This document shows, piece after piece, positions 1 through 5,946 of a DNA stretch of 15,695 nucleotides. Position 1 is the first letter of the stretch; every line of letters starts with the position of its first letter. A program made the translations under genes and the position numbers. This DNA comes from Deltaproteobacteria bacterium (GTDB lineage Bacteria > Myxococcota > UBA796 > SXON01). Location of the stretch: positions 1 through 15,695 of the forward strand of contig CANKNP010000085.1 of assembly GCA_947483545.1 (NCBI GenBank), in the 5' to 3' direction. The notes below the pieces were generated by a model, which saw only the letters and a list, made by a program, of their open reading frames with translations, did no database searches and was not told where the DNA came from.

Positions 1-428
1 AGCTCGCCCAGGATGTGCTTCTCGATGGCGTTGCCCACGATGAACACGTCCACGTCGATGTGGCCCTCCATGATGCGCTCGCACCCCGCGGCGTGGGGCA
101 CGACACGCGACGTTCCACCGCACCGGACCTTGTCGGTCATCACGTCGGACACGACCTTCCAGATGGTGGAGAACCGCTCGTTGTCGAGCTCAACCTCCTG
201 CACGTACGAGAGGCGATCCCGGCCGATAGCCTTCGCCATGAGCGGGGGGAGCGTGCGGCGGGGCGACACGCGCCGGCGCTCGGTGGTGCGGGGCCCGTCC
301 ACTCTGGTCTCCAACAGCTCGGTGTCTACGTCGGAGCCGCGAAAGCTCTCCTCGTACGCAGGCAGTCGGGTCGTCTCCCAATACGTGGCGGGCGTGCACG
401 GGAAGCGGTGCGCGATGCGGAACTGCAT
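1..428 (-). CDS. DUF2505-like (SRPBCC-fold) protein, 3' end cut by window edge
   Basis: Translating the minus strand from the ATG at 428-426 gives 142 residues open to the window edge, beginning MQFRIAHRFPCTPATYW; an in-frame stop (TAG, 440-438) lies just upstream. The opening pattern (short beta strand, then xATYWxxxxLPAYEES) and the later stretch with VVSDVMTDKVRCGG match what I recall of DUF2505 proteins, small START/SRPBCC-like putative ligand-binding proteins of unknown ligand. The second half alternates hydrophobic and polar residues (GHIDVDVFIVGNAIEKHIL), as expected for the last strands and long helix of that fold. No signal peptide is visible, so it is probably cytoplasmic. The visible length is close to a full family domain, so only a short C-terminal part should be missing. 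Family assignment is from memory of the motif pattern and is moderately sure; the reading frame is well supported. Confidence 0.75.
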   Translation of the reverse strand, partial: MQFRIAHRFPCTPATYWETTRLPAYEESFRGSDVDTELLETRVDGPRTTERRRVSPRRTLPPLMAKAIGRDRLSYVQEVELDNERFSTIWKVVSDVMTDKVRCGGTSRVVPHAAGCERIMEGHIDVDVFIVGNAIEKHILGE

Positions 429-541
429 GCTCCGAGGCTACGCGCAGGTCGGCGTGATCGCAAGTCCGGGGCTGTCAATCTTGCGTGGAGAGGAGAGGGG
501 CGTGGGGAAGTAGGGGGCCAGCCCGGGCGCTGGACAACGCA

Positions 542-574
542 CGCGAGGTTCGCCGAGCGCGCGGATCGGCGGCC
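542..574 (+). repeat. 33-bp intergenic repeat, copy 1, with conserved stem-loop
   Basis: This 33-bp stretch recurs at 7589-7621 with a single difference (G at 561 against A at 7608). It contains a 6-bp inverted repeat, CGCCGA (551-556) and TCGGCG (566-571), around a 9-base loop; the one difference lies in the loop, so the stem is preserved. Both copies are in non-coding DNA. This copy is 55 bases before the small surface protein gene starting at 630. It could be a REP-like element, a transcribed stem-loop or a protein-binding site; the sequence alone does not decide. Confidence 0.6.
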
Positions 575-629
575 GGCAGGTGGTGGCGGGCTGGCCCCTG
601 CGTTAGCCCAAGTGTTCGGCGGAGCCGCA

Positions 630-896
630 GTGATCCTCCTCTCCATGCCGCTACTGGCCGGGTGCGTGTTGGTCAGCCGGCGCGAGTGGTACGATTGGCG
701 ACCGGACGATGACTCGGGAGGCGAGCGGGAGTCCAATGACACGGGGTGTGTGCTGTGCGAATCGCCGCCCTGCGGTTGCGCCAGCGAGCCTTCTTCTTCG
801 TCGTTCGGGCTGTTTGTCGCCTCCACTGTGCTGATCGGCCTTCTGATGCTTGTGGTGCGCCGTGAACGCGCACGCAACGGCGACGCCACGCATTAG
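630..896 (+). CDS. Small putative lipoprotein with MYXO-CTERM-like C-terminal anchor
   Basis: An 88-residue product. The GTG at 630 is chosen because GGAG (621-624) lies 5 bases before it and translation then opens with a short hydrophobic stretch and a lipobox, LLAGC, with Cys at residue 12; an earlier in-frame GTG (612) and a later ATG (645) are alternatives. The mature region is acidic and polar (WRPDDDSGGERESNDTG). The end holds CESPPCGCASEP, about 20 hydrophobic residues (FGLFVASTVLIGLLMLVV) and the basic tail RRERAR, the layout of a MYXO-CTERM tripartite sorting signal. The N-terminal signal is unusually short and has no positive charge, so the lipoprotein call is tentative; the C-terminal signal is more convincing. 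It leads a closely spaced operon (9 bases to the next gene) that ends in a Ser/Thr kinase, so it may be a surface component of that signalling unit. Function unknown. Confidence 0.65.
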   Translation: MILLSMPLLAGCVLVSRREWYDWRPDDDSGGERESNDTGCVLCESPPCGCASEPSSSSFGLFVASTVLIGLLMLVVRRERARNGDATH

Positions 897-905
897 GGAG
901 GGTCG

Positions 906-1760
906 ATGTTCCTGGCTTTCGCGCTCACCCTCGGCCTCTCCGTCGCGGAAGCTGCGTGTCCGGCGTCCGCCGACGCGGTCCGGGAGGGCGCTGACGGGGC
1001 GTACGCGGCCTATCTGGACTTTGAAGTCGCCGATTTCTCCGCCAGGGCCCAGGTGCTTCGAGGGGACGTCGCATGCCTGACGGAGGTCGTAGACCCCGCG
1101 ACCGCGACGCGGATTCACCTGGTCGAGGCGCTCGCGGCCTGGCTGCAGAAGGACCAGAAGCATGTGATGGCCTCCTTTCGTGGCGTGCTCGCGGCGAACC
1201 CCGGATTCACCCTCTCCGCAGACGTCGCGCCGACGGGGAGCCAGGTGCGGTCGTTCTTCGACGCGGCGCGCGCAGTTGGCGGCGGGGGCTGGACGCCTGT
1301 CGTAAACGCCGGCGTCTCGTACACGGTGGACGGACGCCCGAGCGCCGCTGGCATCCCCAGCGAGCGTGCAGCGCTGGTGCAGGTCCGTTCCTCTACTGGG
1401 GTTCGAACCTGGTATCTCAACGGCGATGGGCTCCCGGCGGATCTCCGTGTGGCGATCACCTCCGACAGCACGGCGAAGGCCCCGCTGCCGGCGGTGAGCC
1501 AACCTGCCGTCACTGAGGAGGAGCCGAAGACCGGGCGTCGCAGGCACCCTTCCCGGACCCTCATGATCGAGGGCGGGGTGGCCAGCACAGCGTCCGTCCT
1601 CCTCCTGACCACTGCAGCCGTGATGAAGTCCAGCTTTTCCTATTCCGACCGCCCCCGAGACGCCTACATCGCCAACCACACGGTTGGGAACACTGGGTAT
1701 GCGCTGGGCGTTGTGGGGATCGGCCTCGGCATCACGGGCATTGCCATCGGAAAGTGGTAG
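906..1760 (+). CDS. Secreted/membrane hypothetical protein in kinase operon
   Basis: A 284-residue protein. A strong ribosome-binding site (GGGAGG, 897-902) sits just before the ATG. Residues 1-16 form a Sec signal peptide (LAFALTLGLSVAEA) ending in an AxA site before ACPASADA. Residues about 20-110 are alpha-helical and resemble the helical repeat region of many deltaproteobacterial secreted proteins of unknown function, with LRGDVACL and LVEALAAWLQKDQKHVMASFRGVLAANPGF, a pattern like a degenerate TPR pair; the middle (130-195) looks beta-rich. A basic linker (KTGRRRHPSR) precedes two hydrophobic segments near residues 220-237 and 262-281. The 3-base gap to the kinase start at 1764 indicates co-transcription and probably co-translation, so it may sense or scaffold for the kinase. 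I do not recognise a named family. Confidence 0.85.
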   Translation: MFLAFALTLGLSVAEAACPASADAVREGADGAYAAYLDFEVADFSARAQVLRGDVACLTEVVDPATATRIHLVEALAAWLQKDQKHVMASFRGVLAANPGFTLSADVAPTGSQVRSFFDAARAVGGGGWTPVVNAGVSYTVDGRPSAAGIPSERAALVQVRSSTGVRTWYLNGDGLPADLRVAITSDSTAKAPLPAVSQPAVTEEEPKTGRRRHPSRTLMIEGGVASTASVLLLTTAAVMKSSFSYSDRPRDAYIANHTVGNTGYALGVVGIGLGITGIAIGKW

Positions 1761-1763
1761 CCG

Positions 1764-3450
1764 ATGTTGGAGGTCGGGGCGCTGATCGACCGGTACGTGG
1801 TCGAAGCCGAGAACGGCGAGGGTGGCATCGCGCACGTCTTCCGCGTCCGACACCGCACGCTGCGCACCTTGCACGCCTTGAAGATCCTCAAGGTCGGCGG
1901 GCGTGCGCTGTGTGAGCGTCTGGTCCAGGAGGGCCAGCTCCAGGCGGCCATCACCCATCCCAACATCGTCGCGGTCACAGATGTGCTCGAGGTCGAGGGG
2001 TCACCCGGCCTGCTGATGGAGTACGTAGAGGGCGGTGCGCTCGACCGGTGGCTGGAAGGCAACCGACCCGAACTTGCCGATGCGGAGCGCCTCTTTCGTG
2101 GCATCCTCGCTGGTGTGGGCAGGGCACACCGGGACGGGCTGGTCCACCGTGATCTCAAGCCGGGGAACATCCTATTGGGTGCAGGCGAAGGGGGGCTCGT
2201 CCCGAAGGTCGCCGATTTCGGCCTCGCGAAGATCCTGATGGACATTCCGGGTGGCGCCAACAGCGCGACGCGATCGGGGGTCGGGATGGGCACCCCCGCC
2301 TACATGTCTCCCGAGCAGGTGCGGAACGCCAAGGGCGTTGACCAGCGCACGGACGTGTTCGCGCTCGGGTGCATCCTCTACGAGCTGGTGTGCGGGCGAT
2401 CCCCTTTTGACGCGCCGGATGTCCTGCAGATCTTCGCAGCGCTGTCCACCGGCAAGTACCAGCCGCCCGAGGAGGTGGTCCCACACCTGCCCGCCGCCCT
2501 GCGAAGGGTGATCCGCGCCAGCCTCGCTATCCAGCGAGACGATCGGCCGCCCGACTGCGCCACGATGCTGGCGATGTTGGACGACCGCTCGCCCGACGAT
2601 CTGCCGTTCACCCCTCCATTTCCGCGCCCGCCGCCCGGGCTCCAGGGGGCCGCCATCGGGCTCAGCTCCGGCCCGCTCGCCACGCCCCACAGCGTTCGGT
2701 TGTCCGCCCCTCCGACCCCGACGGGCCGCACACCCGCCGCGACGTTCGTGGTCCCCGGGCAGTTCGACGAGCGCGACCGCGGAGTATCCGGCTCGCTGGT
2801 CGAGGTCGGGCCCAAGCGCTCCAAGAGCAGCTTCAGCACGGGCGAGCGGGTGGGACCGGGGGTCTTGGGAGCGCAATCGGTGGTGATCGGGCTCGGGGTG
2901 GTCGCCTTTGCTGGCCTTGCGCTCGTGCTCATCGGCATCGTGTCTGTGCTCTGGTACAACGGCCAGCAGCCGGCGGCTGTGCTGGTGACGCCTGCCCGTG
3001 GCCGCTCCTCTGCCGGAGGTTCCCGTCGTCGTGGAGGACGGGGTGGAGGCCGAGGATCCCGCGCCGACCGCCCCAAAGCCCGTGGTGTTGGTGAAGCCCC
3101 CCGTAGCGCCTACGACCACGGCGGGCGCACCGGAGGCGCAAACAACCGTGCCACCTCCACCGGCCGTCGCCGTGGTGGTCGCGGTGCCGCCCCCGGAAGA
3201 GCCCGAGGCGCTCGCATCTACCGGAACCGTCACCGTCGCGGGAGACGCCGACCGGGTGGTGCTGACCGGTGGAGATGGCATCCGGCGCAAAGCAGGCGCG
3301 TCGATCCCTACCGGCAAGTACGCGGTGGACGTGACGTTCCCCGGGAACGTCACCATCAGCGGCACAATCACCGTCGAGTCCGGCGAAACCGTCACTCTGA
3401 AGTGTGTCAGCGCGATGCAGCGGTGTTCTGGCTGGACCGCGTCGAACTGA
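1764..3450 (+). CDS. Membrane Ser/Thr protein kinase (PknB-like), frame broken near 2995
   Basis: Phosphorylates Ser/Thr of unknown targets; the kinase domain should be cytoplasmic. Residues 10-280 carry the Hanks motifs: glycine loop ENGEGG (16-21), Lys40, alpha-C Glu56, HRDLKPGN (128-135), DFG (151-153) and GTPAYMSPE (176-184). A Pro-rich linker leads to one transmembrane helix (about 373-398). After about residue 410 the initial frame turns into improbable Arg/Gly-rich sequence and runs on to 3539 over gcvH, whereas the frame starting at 2989 gives a Pro/Val linker and a beta-rich domain (TGTVTVAGDADRVVLTG ... ESGETVTLKC) ending at TGA 3448-3450. Such a tail is typical of deltaproteobacterial membrane kinases. 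The span 1764-3450 is 562 codons plus one base, as expected from one extra base. It is the third gene of the operon, 3 bases after its neighbour. Kinase identity is very sure; whether the break is real is not. Confidence 0.93.
2989..3450 (+). other. Displaced-frame C-terminal tail of the kinase
   Basis: This is the part of the kinase that is out of frame with its start. The displaced frame opens just after a TGA at 2986-2988. From the GTG at 2998 it reads VAAPLPEVPVVVEDGVEAED, then a Pro/Thr/Val-rich spacer and a compact domain of about 75 residues that alternates strands and glycine turns (IPTGKYAVDVTFPGNVTISG, then VTLKC and a second Cys). Dropping one C from the CCC at 2995-2997 joins it smoothly to LVTPA of the upstream frame. 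It is not likely to be an independent gene: there is no ribosome-binding site near 2998 and the domain is a usual kinase tail, presumably located on the periplasmic side. Confidence 0.75.
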
Positions 3451-3459
3451 CCGGAGCGC

Positions 3460-3840
3460 TCAGTGCGCTGCGATCGCCTCATAGGCCGCAGCGTCCATCA
3501 GCTCGGTCAGCTCGGCGGTGTTCGACATCCGGATCTTGAACAGCCAGCCGCCGCCGTGTGGATCCGTGTTGATCACAGCCTCGTTGCCGTCCAGCGCGCC
3601 ATTGACCTCGGTCACCGTGCCCGAGACGGGCGCGTAGACATCCGAGACGGCTTTGACGGACTCGACCTCGCACGCGCCCTTGCCCTTTGCGAAGGTCTTG
3701 CCGACCGCGGGCAGCTCGACGTGCACGATGTCGCCCAGCTGATCCTGCGCGTGATGGGTGATGCCGACGGTCGCGATGTCGCCCGTGATCGCGAGCCACT
3801 CGTGCTGGTCGGTGTACTTGAGGTGGGAGGGATAGGACAT
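3460..3840 (-). CDS. gcvH: Glycine cleavage system H protein
   Basis: A 126-residue lipoyl carrier that shuttles the aminomethyl group between the P, T and L proteins of the glycine cleavage complex in the cytoplasm. The full family length is present: opening YTDQHEWLAI, the region GITHHAQDQLGDIVHVELP, and the lipoylation motif ESVKAVSDVYAP with Lys63 as the expected lipoate site. The C-terminal part has NEAVINTDPHGGGWLFKI, typical of the family. GGAG lies 6 bases before the ATG at 3840. It follows gcvT by 15 bases in one operon. The gene converges with the kinase, with only 9 bases between the two stops. The usual downstream gcvP is absent here. Identity is very sure. Confidence 0.97.
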   Translation of the reverse strand: MSYPSHLKYTDQHEWLAITGDIATVGITHHAQDQLGDIVHVELPAVGKTFAKGKGACEVESVKAVSDVYAPVSGTVTEVNGALDGNEAVINTDPHGGGWLFKIRMSNTAELTELMDAAAYEAIAAH

Positions 3841-3855
3841 GGGGGGCTCCGAAGG

Positions 3856-4941
3856 TCAGTAGGGGCGGGTGTAGAAGGGGGTCTTGGCGACCTTTGCAGG
3901 CGCCATGGTACCGCGGATGTCGATCTCAAACGCGGTGCCGACCGCAGCGAGGGCGGAAGGGACGTAGCCAATCGCGAGGTTCAAGCCCAGGCTTGGTGAA
4001 CGCGTTCCGCTGGTGACTTCGCCCACGACCGCCCCGCCGTGAACGATCGGGCTGTGCGGGCGCGCGATCCGGCCCTCTACGACGAGCCCGACCAGCCGCT
4101 TCGGAACGCCGGCTGCCTTCTGCGCGACGATGGGATCCCGCCCGATGAAGTCGCCCTTCTCCAGCTTCGTGACCCACGCGAGCCCGCCCTCGAGCGGGGT
4201 GGTGTCGTCGTTGATGTCGTTGCCGTAGAGGCAGTACTTCATCTCCAGCCGCAGGGTGTCCCGCGCGCCGAGGCCGATGTTGGCGAGGCCGTAGGGCTTG
4301 CCGGCGGCCTGGACGGCGGTCCAGAGGATGTCGGCGGCGCCTGCGGGCAGGAAGATCTCAAAACCATCCTCGCCGGTGTACCCGGTGCGCGCGAGAATGC
4401 AGCCCTCGACACCGGCAACTGTACCGATTGCAAACCAGTAGTTCTTGATTCCGGCGAGCGGAACGTCCGTCAACGTCTGGATCAACGCCTCGGCGTGACG
4501 CCCCTGGATCGCGAGCTGTGCCCAGAAGTCGGACTCGTTCACGATGTCCACGCCGAGCGGGTTGTGACCCTTCATCCAGGCGTAGTCCTTCTCCCGGTTG
4601 GCCGCGTTCACGCAGATGAGCACCTCCTCGGGTGCGACGTTGTAGACGATCAGGTCGTCCACGATCCCGCCTCGCTCGTTGCACATCGCCGTGTACATCG
4701 CCTGGCCCTGGGCCATCTTCTTGACGTCGTTCGTGACGAGGTGGCTCACGGCGTCCATGGCCTTGGGCCCGCGAAACCAGACCTCGCCCATGTGAGAGAC
4801 GTCGAACAGGCCGACGCGCTCGCGACAGGCGGCGTGCTCTTCCAGGATCCCGGCGTACTGCACGGGCATTTCCCAGCCGCCAAAGTCGATCAGGCGGGCG
4901 CCGGCCTCCTTGTGGAAGGGGTAGAAGGGGGTGCGACGCAT
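3856..4941 (-). CDS. gcvT: Glycine cleavage system T protein (aminomethyltransferase)
   Basis: A 361-residue enzyme that transfers the methylene group from the aminomethyl-lipoyl H protein to tetrahydrofolate, releasing ammonia. Family signatures are present in order: RRTPFYPFHKEAGARLIDFGGWEMPVQY at the start, FDVSHMGEV (46-54), and NAANREKDYAW (112-122), in which Asp119 corresponds to the catalytic Asp101 of the E. coli enzyme. ARTGYTGEDGFEIF lies in the middle. A C-terminal GcvT beta-barrel follows, with GEVTSGTRSPSLGLNLAIGYV. The length matches bacterial GcvT. The start is supported by TGGAG 5 bases upstream. It heads the gcvT-gcvH pair and lies 68 bases downstream of a secreted-protein gene on the same strand. 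No gcvP (P protein) is in the window. A glycine riboswitch was looked for in the short upstream gap, and there is no room for one. Confidence 0.97.
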   Translation of the reverse strand: MRRTPFYPFHKEAGARLIDFGGWEMPVQYAGILEEHAACRERVGLFDVSHMGEVWFRGPKAMDAVSHLVTNDVKKMAQGQAMYTAMCNERGGIVDDLIVYNVAPEEVLICVNAANREKDYAWMKGHNPLGVDIVNESDFWAQLAIQGRHAEALIQTLTDVPLAGIKNYWFAIGTVAGVEGCILARTGYTGEDGFEIFLPAGAADILWTAVQAAGKPYGLANIGLGARDTLRLEMKYCLYGNDINDDTTPLEGGLAWVTKLEKGDFIGRDPIVAQKAAGVPKRLVGLVVEGRIARPHSPIVHGGAVVGEVTSGTRSPSLGLNLAIGYVPSALAAVGTAFEIDIRGTMAPAKVAKTPFYTRPY

Positions 4942-5009
4942 GACGACTCCAGGGGGCGCGCAACGTCACCGGCTGGGGTCGGGCGGTCAAGGGCTGGCGG
5001 GCCGGTCCA

Positions 5010-5543
5010 TCATCCTTCTTCGTCCAGCGCATCGTCGACGCCCACTTGGCTCACCTCGGCGTCGCGTCGGAGCTCGTAGACCGCCCCCGACGGATCTGGC
5101 AGGAGCCCAGTCTCCAGGCCCACAGTGTAGAGTCGTGACCCGCGGTGGCTCCCCGAGAGTTCGCTGCCCGTGATGAACAACGCGGGTCGACCCACGACGT
5201 CGACGAGCGGCGTGTGGCCGGTCTGGAAAGACGCCCGGGACGTGTTGCCCCAACGCTCGACGTCCAACTGAACGTCCGCGTCAGGCGCCAAGGGGAAATC
5301 GAGCCAGTAGACGCCGTTGTCAGCGTCGAGGGTGGTGGTGAGCGGTTCGCCCCCGTTGACGGCCAGGGTGGCGGTGATCTCCCCCCCGCCGCAATCTCCG
5401 ACGAGCAGGGCAGGGAGGGACTCGGGGGCGACGTCTGTGCTCCCGTCCTCGGGAAAGGTGGCCAGGTCCACGCCGTTGCAGGGGTCCGCCACCTTCGCGT
5501 GGGCGAGAGGGAGCGAGACCAGGAGGATGGTGACTGAGAGCAT
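5010..5543 (-). CDS. Secreted hypothetical protein with Ig-like domain
   Basis: A 177-residue protein. The ATG at 5543 is preferred over longer in-frame starts because it begins a signal peptide, LSVTILLVSLPLAHA, with an AHA cleavage site; the upstream extension is Arg/Cys-rich and implausible. The mature protein has two cysteines (DPCNG and GDCGG) that may form a disulfide, and a pattern like bacterial Ig-like domains (FPEDGSTDVAPESLPALLVG, then alternating strands DNGVYWLDFPLAP). A second part reads RPALFITGSELSG, and the tail is acidic. There is no Shine-Dalgarno; instead TATGAT lies 6 bases before the ATG on the coding strand, suggesting a leaderless transcript. It sits just upstream of gcvT on the same strand, but a functional link is not evident. 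The product family is not recognised. Confidence 0.8.
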   Translation of the reverse strand: MLSVTILLVSLPLAHAKVADPCNGVDLATFPEDGSTDVAPESLPALLVGDCGGGEITATLAVNGGEPLTTTLDADNGVYWLDFPLAPDADVQLDVERWGNTSRASFQTGHTPLVDVVGRPALFITGSELSGSHRGSRLYTVGLETGLLPDPSGAVYELRRDAEVSQVGVDDALDEEG

Positions 5544-5549
5544 GGGCGG

Positions 5550-5555
5550 ATCATA
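5550..5555 (-). promoter_or_regulatory. Putative -10 box (TATGAT), leaderless arrangement
   Basis: On the minus strand TATGAT, five of six matches to TATAAT, ends 6 bases before the ATG of the secreted protein gene at 5543. That spacing would place transcription initiation at or next to the A of the start codon. No convincing -35 box is seen 16-18 bases upstream. Confidence 0.45.
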
Positions 5556-5645
5556 CACCGCCCTTTGGCGGCCTTGGATCCCGAGGCCGCAGGCAAGCGC
5601 CTGGCCGAGGGACGGCCGTTCGCATCGGCGGGGCTCCCGGAGTTT

Positions 5646-5707
5646 GATACATCGTGGGTGTATCCTCGCTGTGTCTTGACACATGGGTGGGGCTCATCCG
5701 TGTACAC
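5646..5707. promoter_or_regulatory. Cluster of three short palindromes, operator-like
   Basis: Three perfect inverted repeats lie within 62 bases of otherwise ordinary non-coding DNA: GATACA and TGTATC around 7 bases (5646-5664), GTGTC-TT-GACAC (5671-5682), and GTGTACAC (5700-5707). TTGACA occurs at 5676-5681 and again at 5710-5715 on the plus strand, but no good -10 box is found at standard spacing. They lie between the divergent secreted-protein and beta-lactamase-like genes and could be regulator-binding sites for either. Confidence 0.4.
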
Positions 5708-5749
5708 AGTTGACAATCGAGGCGGGGCGGGGAGACCGATCCTTGCGGG

Positions 5750-5893
5750 GAGCCCTCATCCGCCGCCGAGTACGGCGGCACCTTCTCCCAGAGGGAGAAG
5801 GAAAGGACAGAGTTGGGACTCCGGACGGTGGGACTACCCTTCTCCCGCTCAGCGGGAGAAGGTGGCCGCGTCTTCGCGGCCGGATGAGGGCTC
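5750..5893. repeat. 144-bp palindromic element with four nested hairpins (REP/RIME-like)
   Basis: The element is bounded by a perfect 13-bp inverted repeat, GAGCCCTCATCCG (5750-5762) and its complement (5881-5893). Inside are four perfect hairpins: GCCGCCG/CGGCGGC (5762-5779), CCTTCTCCC/GGGAGAAGG (5781-5801), CCTTCTCCCGCT/AGCGGGAGAAGG (5838-5862) and GGCCGCG/CGCGGCC (5864-5881). The two inner CCTTCTCCC hairpins resemble each other, so the whole is roughly mirror-symmetric around a short centre (5802-5837). This is the architecture of intergenic mosaic repeats such as RIME in rhizobia, whose CCCTCATCC and CTTCTCCC words it shares as I remember them. No target-site duplication or transposase is seen. 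It lies 53 bases before the beta-lactamase-like gene and could affect its expression. Confidence 0.8.
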
Positions 5894-5935
5894 GGGACGA
5901 CGCGGGCGGCTGACGCTCGAAGAGCCGGAGGGAGG

Positions 5936-5941
5936 TACACT
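5936..5941 (+). promoter_or_regulatory. Putative -10 box (TACACT) 5 bases before the start codon
   Basis: TACACT ends 5 bases before the ATG at 5947, the spacing of a leaderless promoter. The competing reading is that the GGAGGGAGG at 5927-5935 is a ribosome-binding site with a long 11-base spacer. The same TACACTCC word precedes the lipase start near 12404. No clear -35 box is seen. Confidence 0.4.
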
Positions 5942-5946
5942 CCGCC

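Noticed and set aside
15..629. Extension of the plus-strand small surface protein back to 15
   Set aside because: The first part is antisense to the DUF2505-like gene and reads as His/Arg-rich sequence; the signal-like start and ribosome-binding site support 630.
651..1958. A minus-strand open frame of 435 codons
   Set aside because: It lies opposite the small surface protein, the secreted protein and the kinase N-terminus, all supported by signals, ribosome-binding sites or motifs.
3451..3539. Kinase continuing to 3539 in its initial frame
   Set aside because: This stretch overlaps gcvH on the other strand and is low-complexity Arg/Ser-rich; the displaced frame ending at 3450 fits better.
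4039..5079. A plus-strand open frame of 346 codons
   Set aside because: It is antisense to gcvT, an unambiguous gene.
5750..5893. Palindromic element considered as an intrinsic terminator
   Set aside because: It lies more than 200 bases from the start of the nearest upstream gene on one side, precedes a gene on the other, and has no T-run; its nested symmetry fits an interspersed repeat better.
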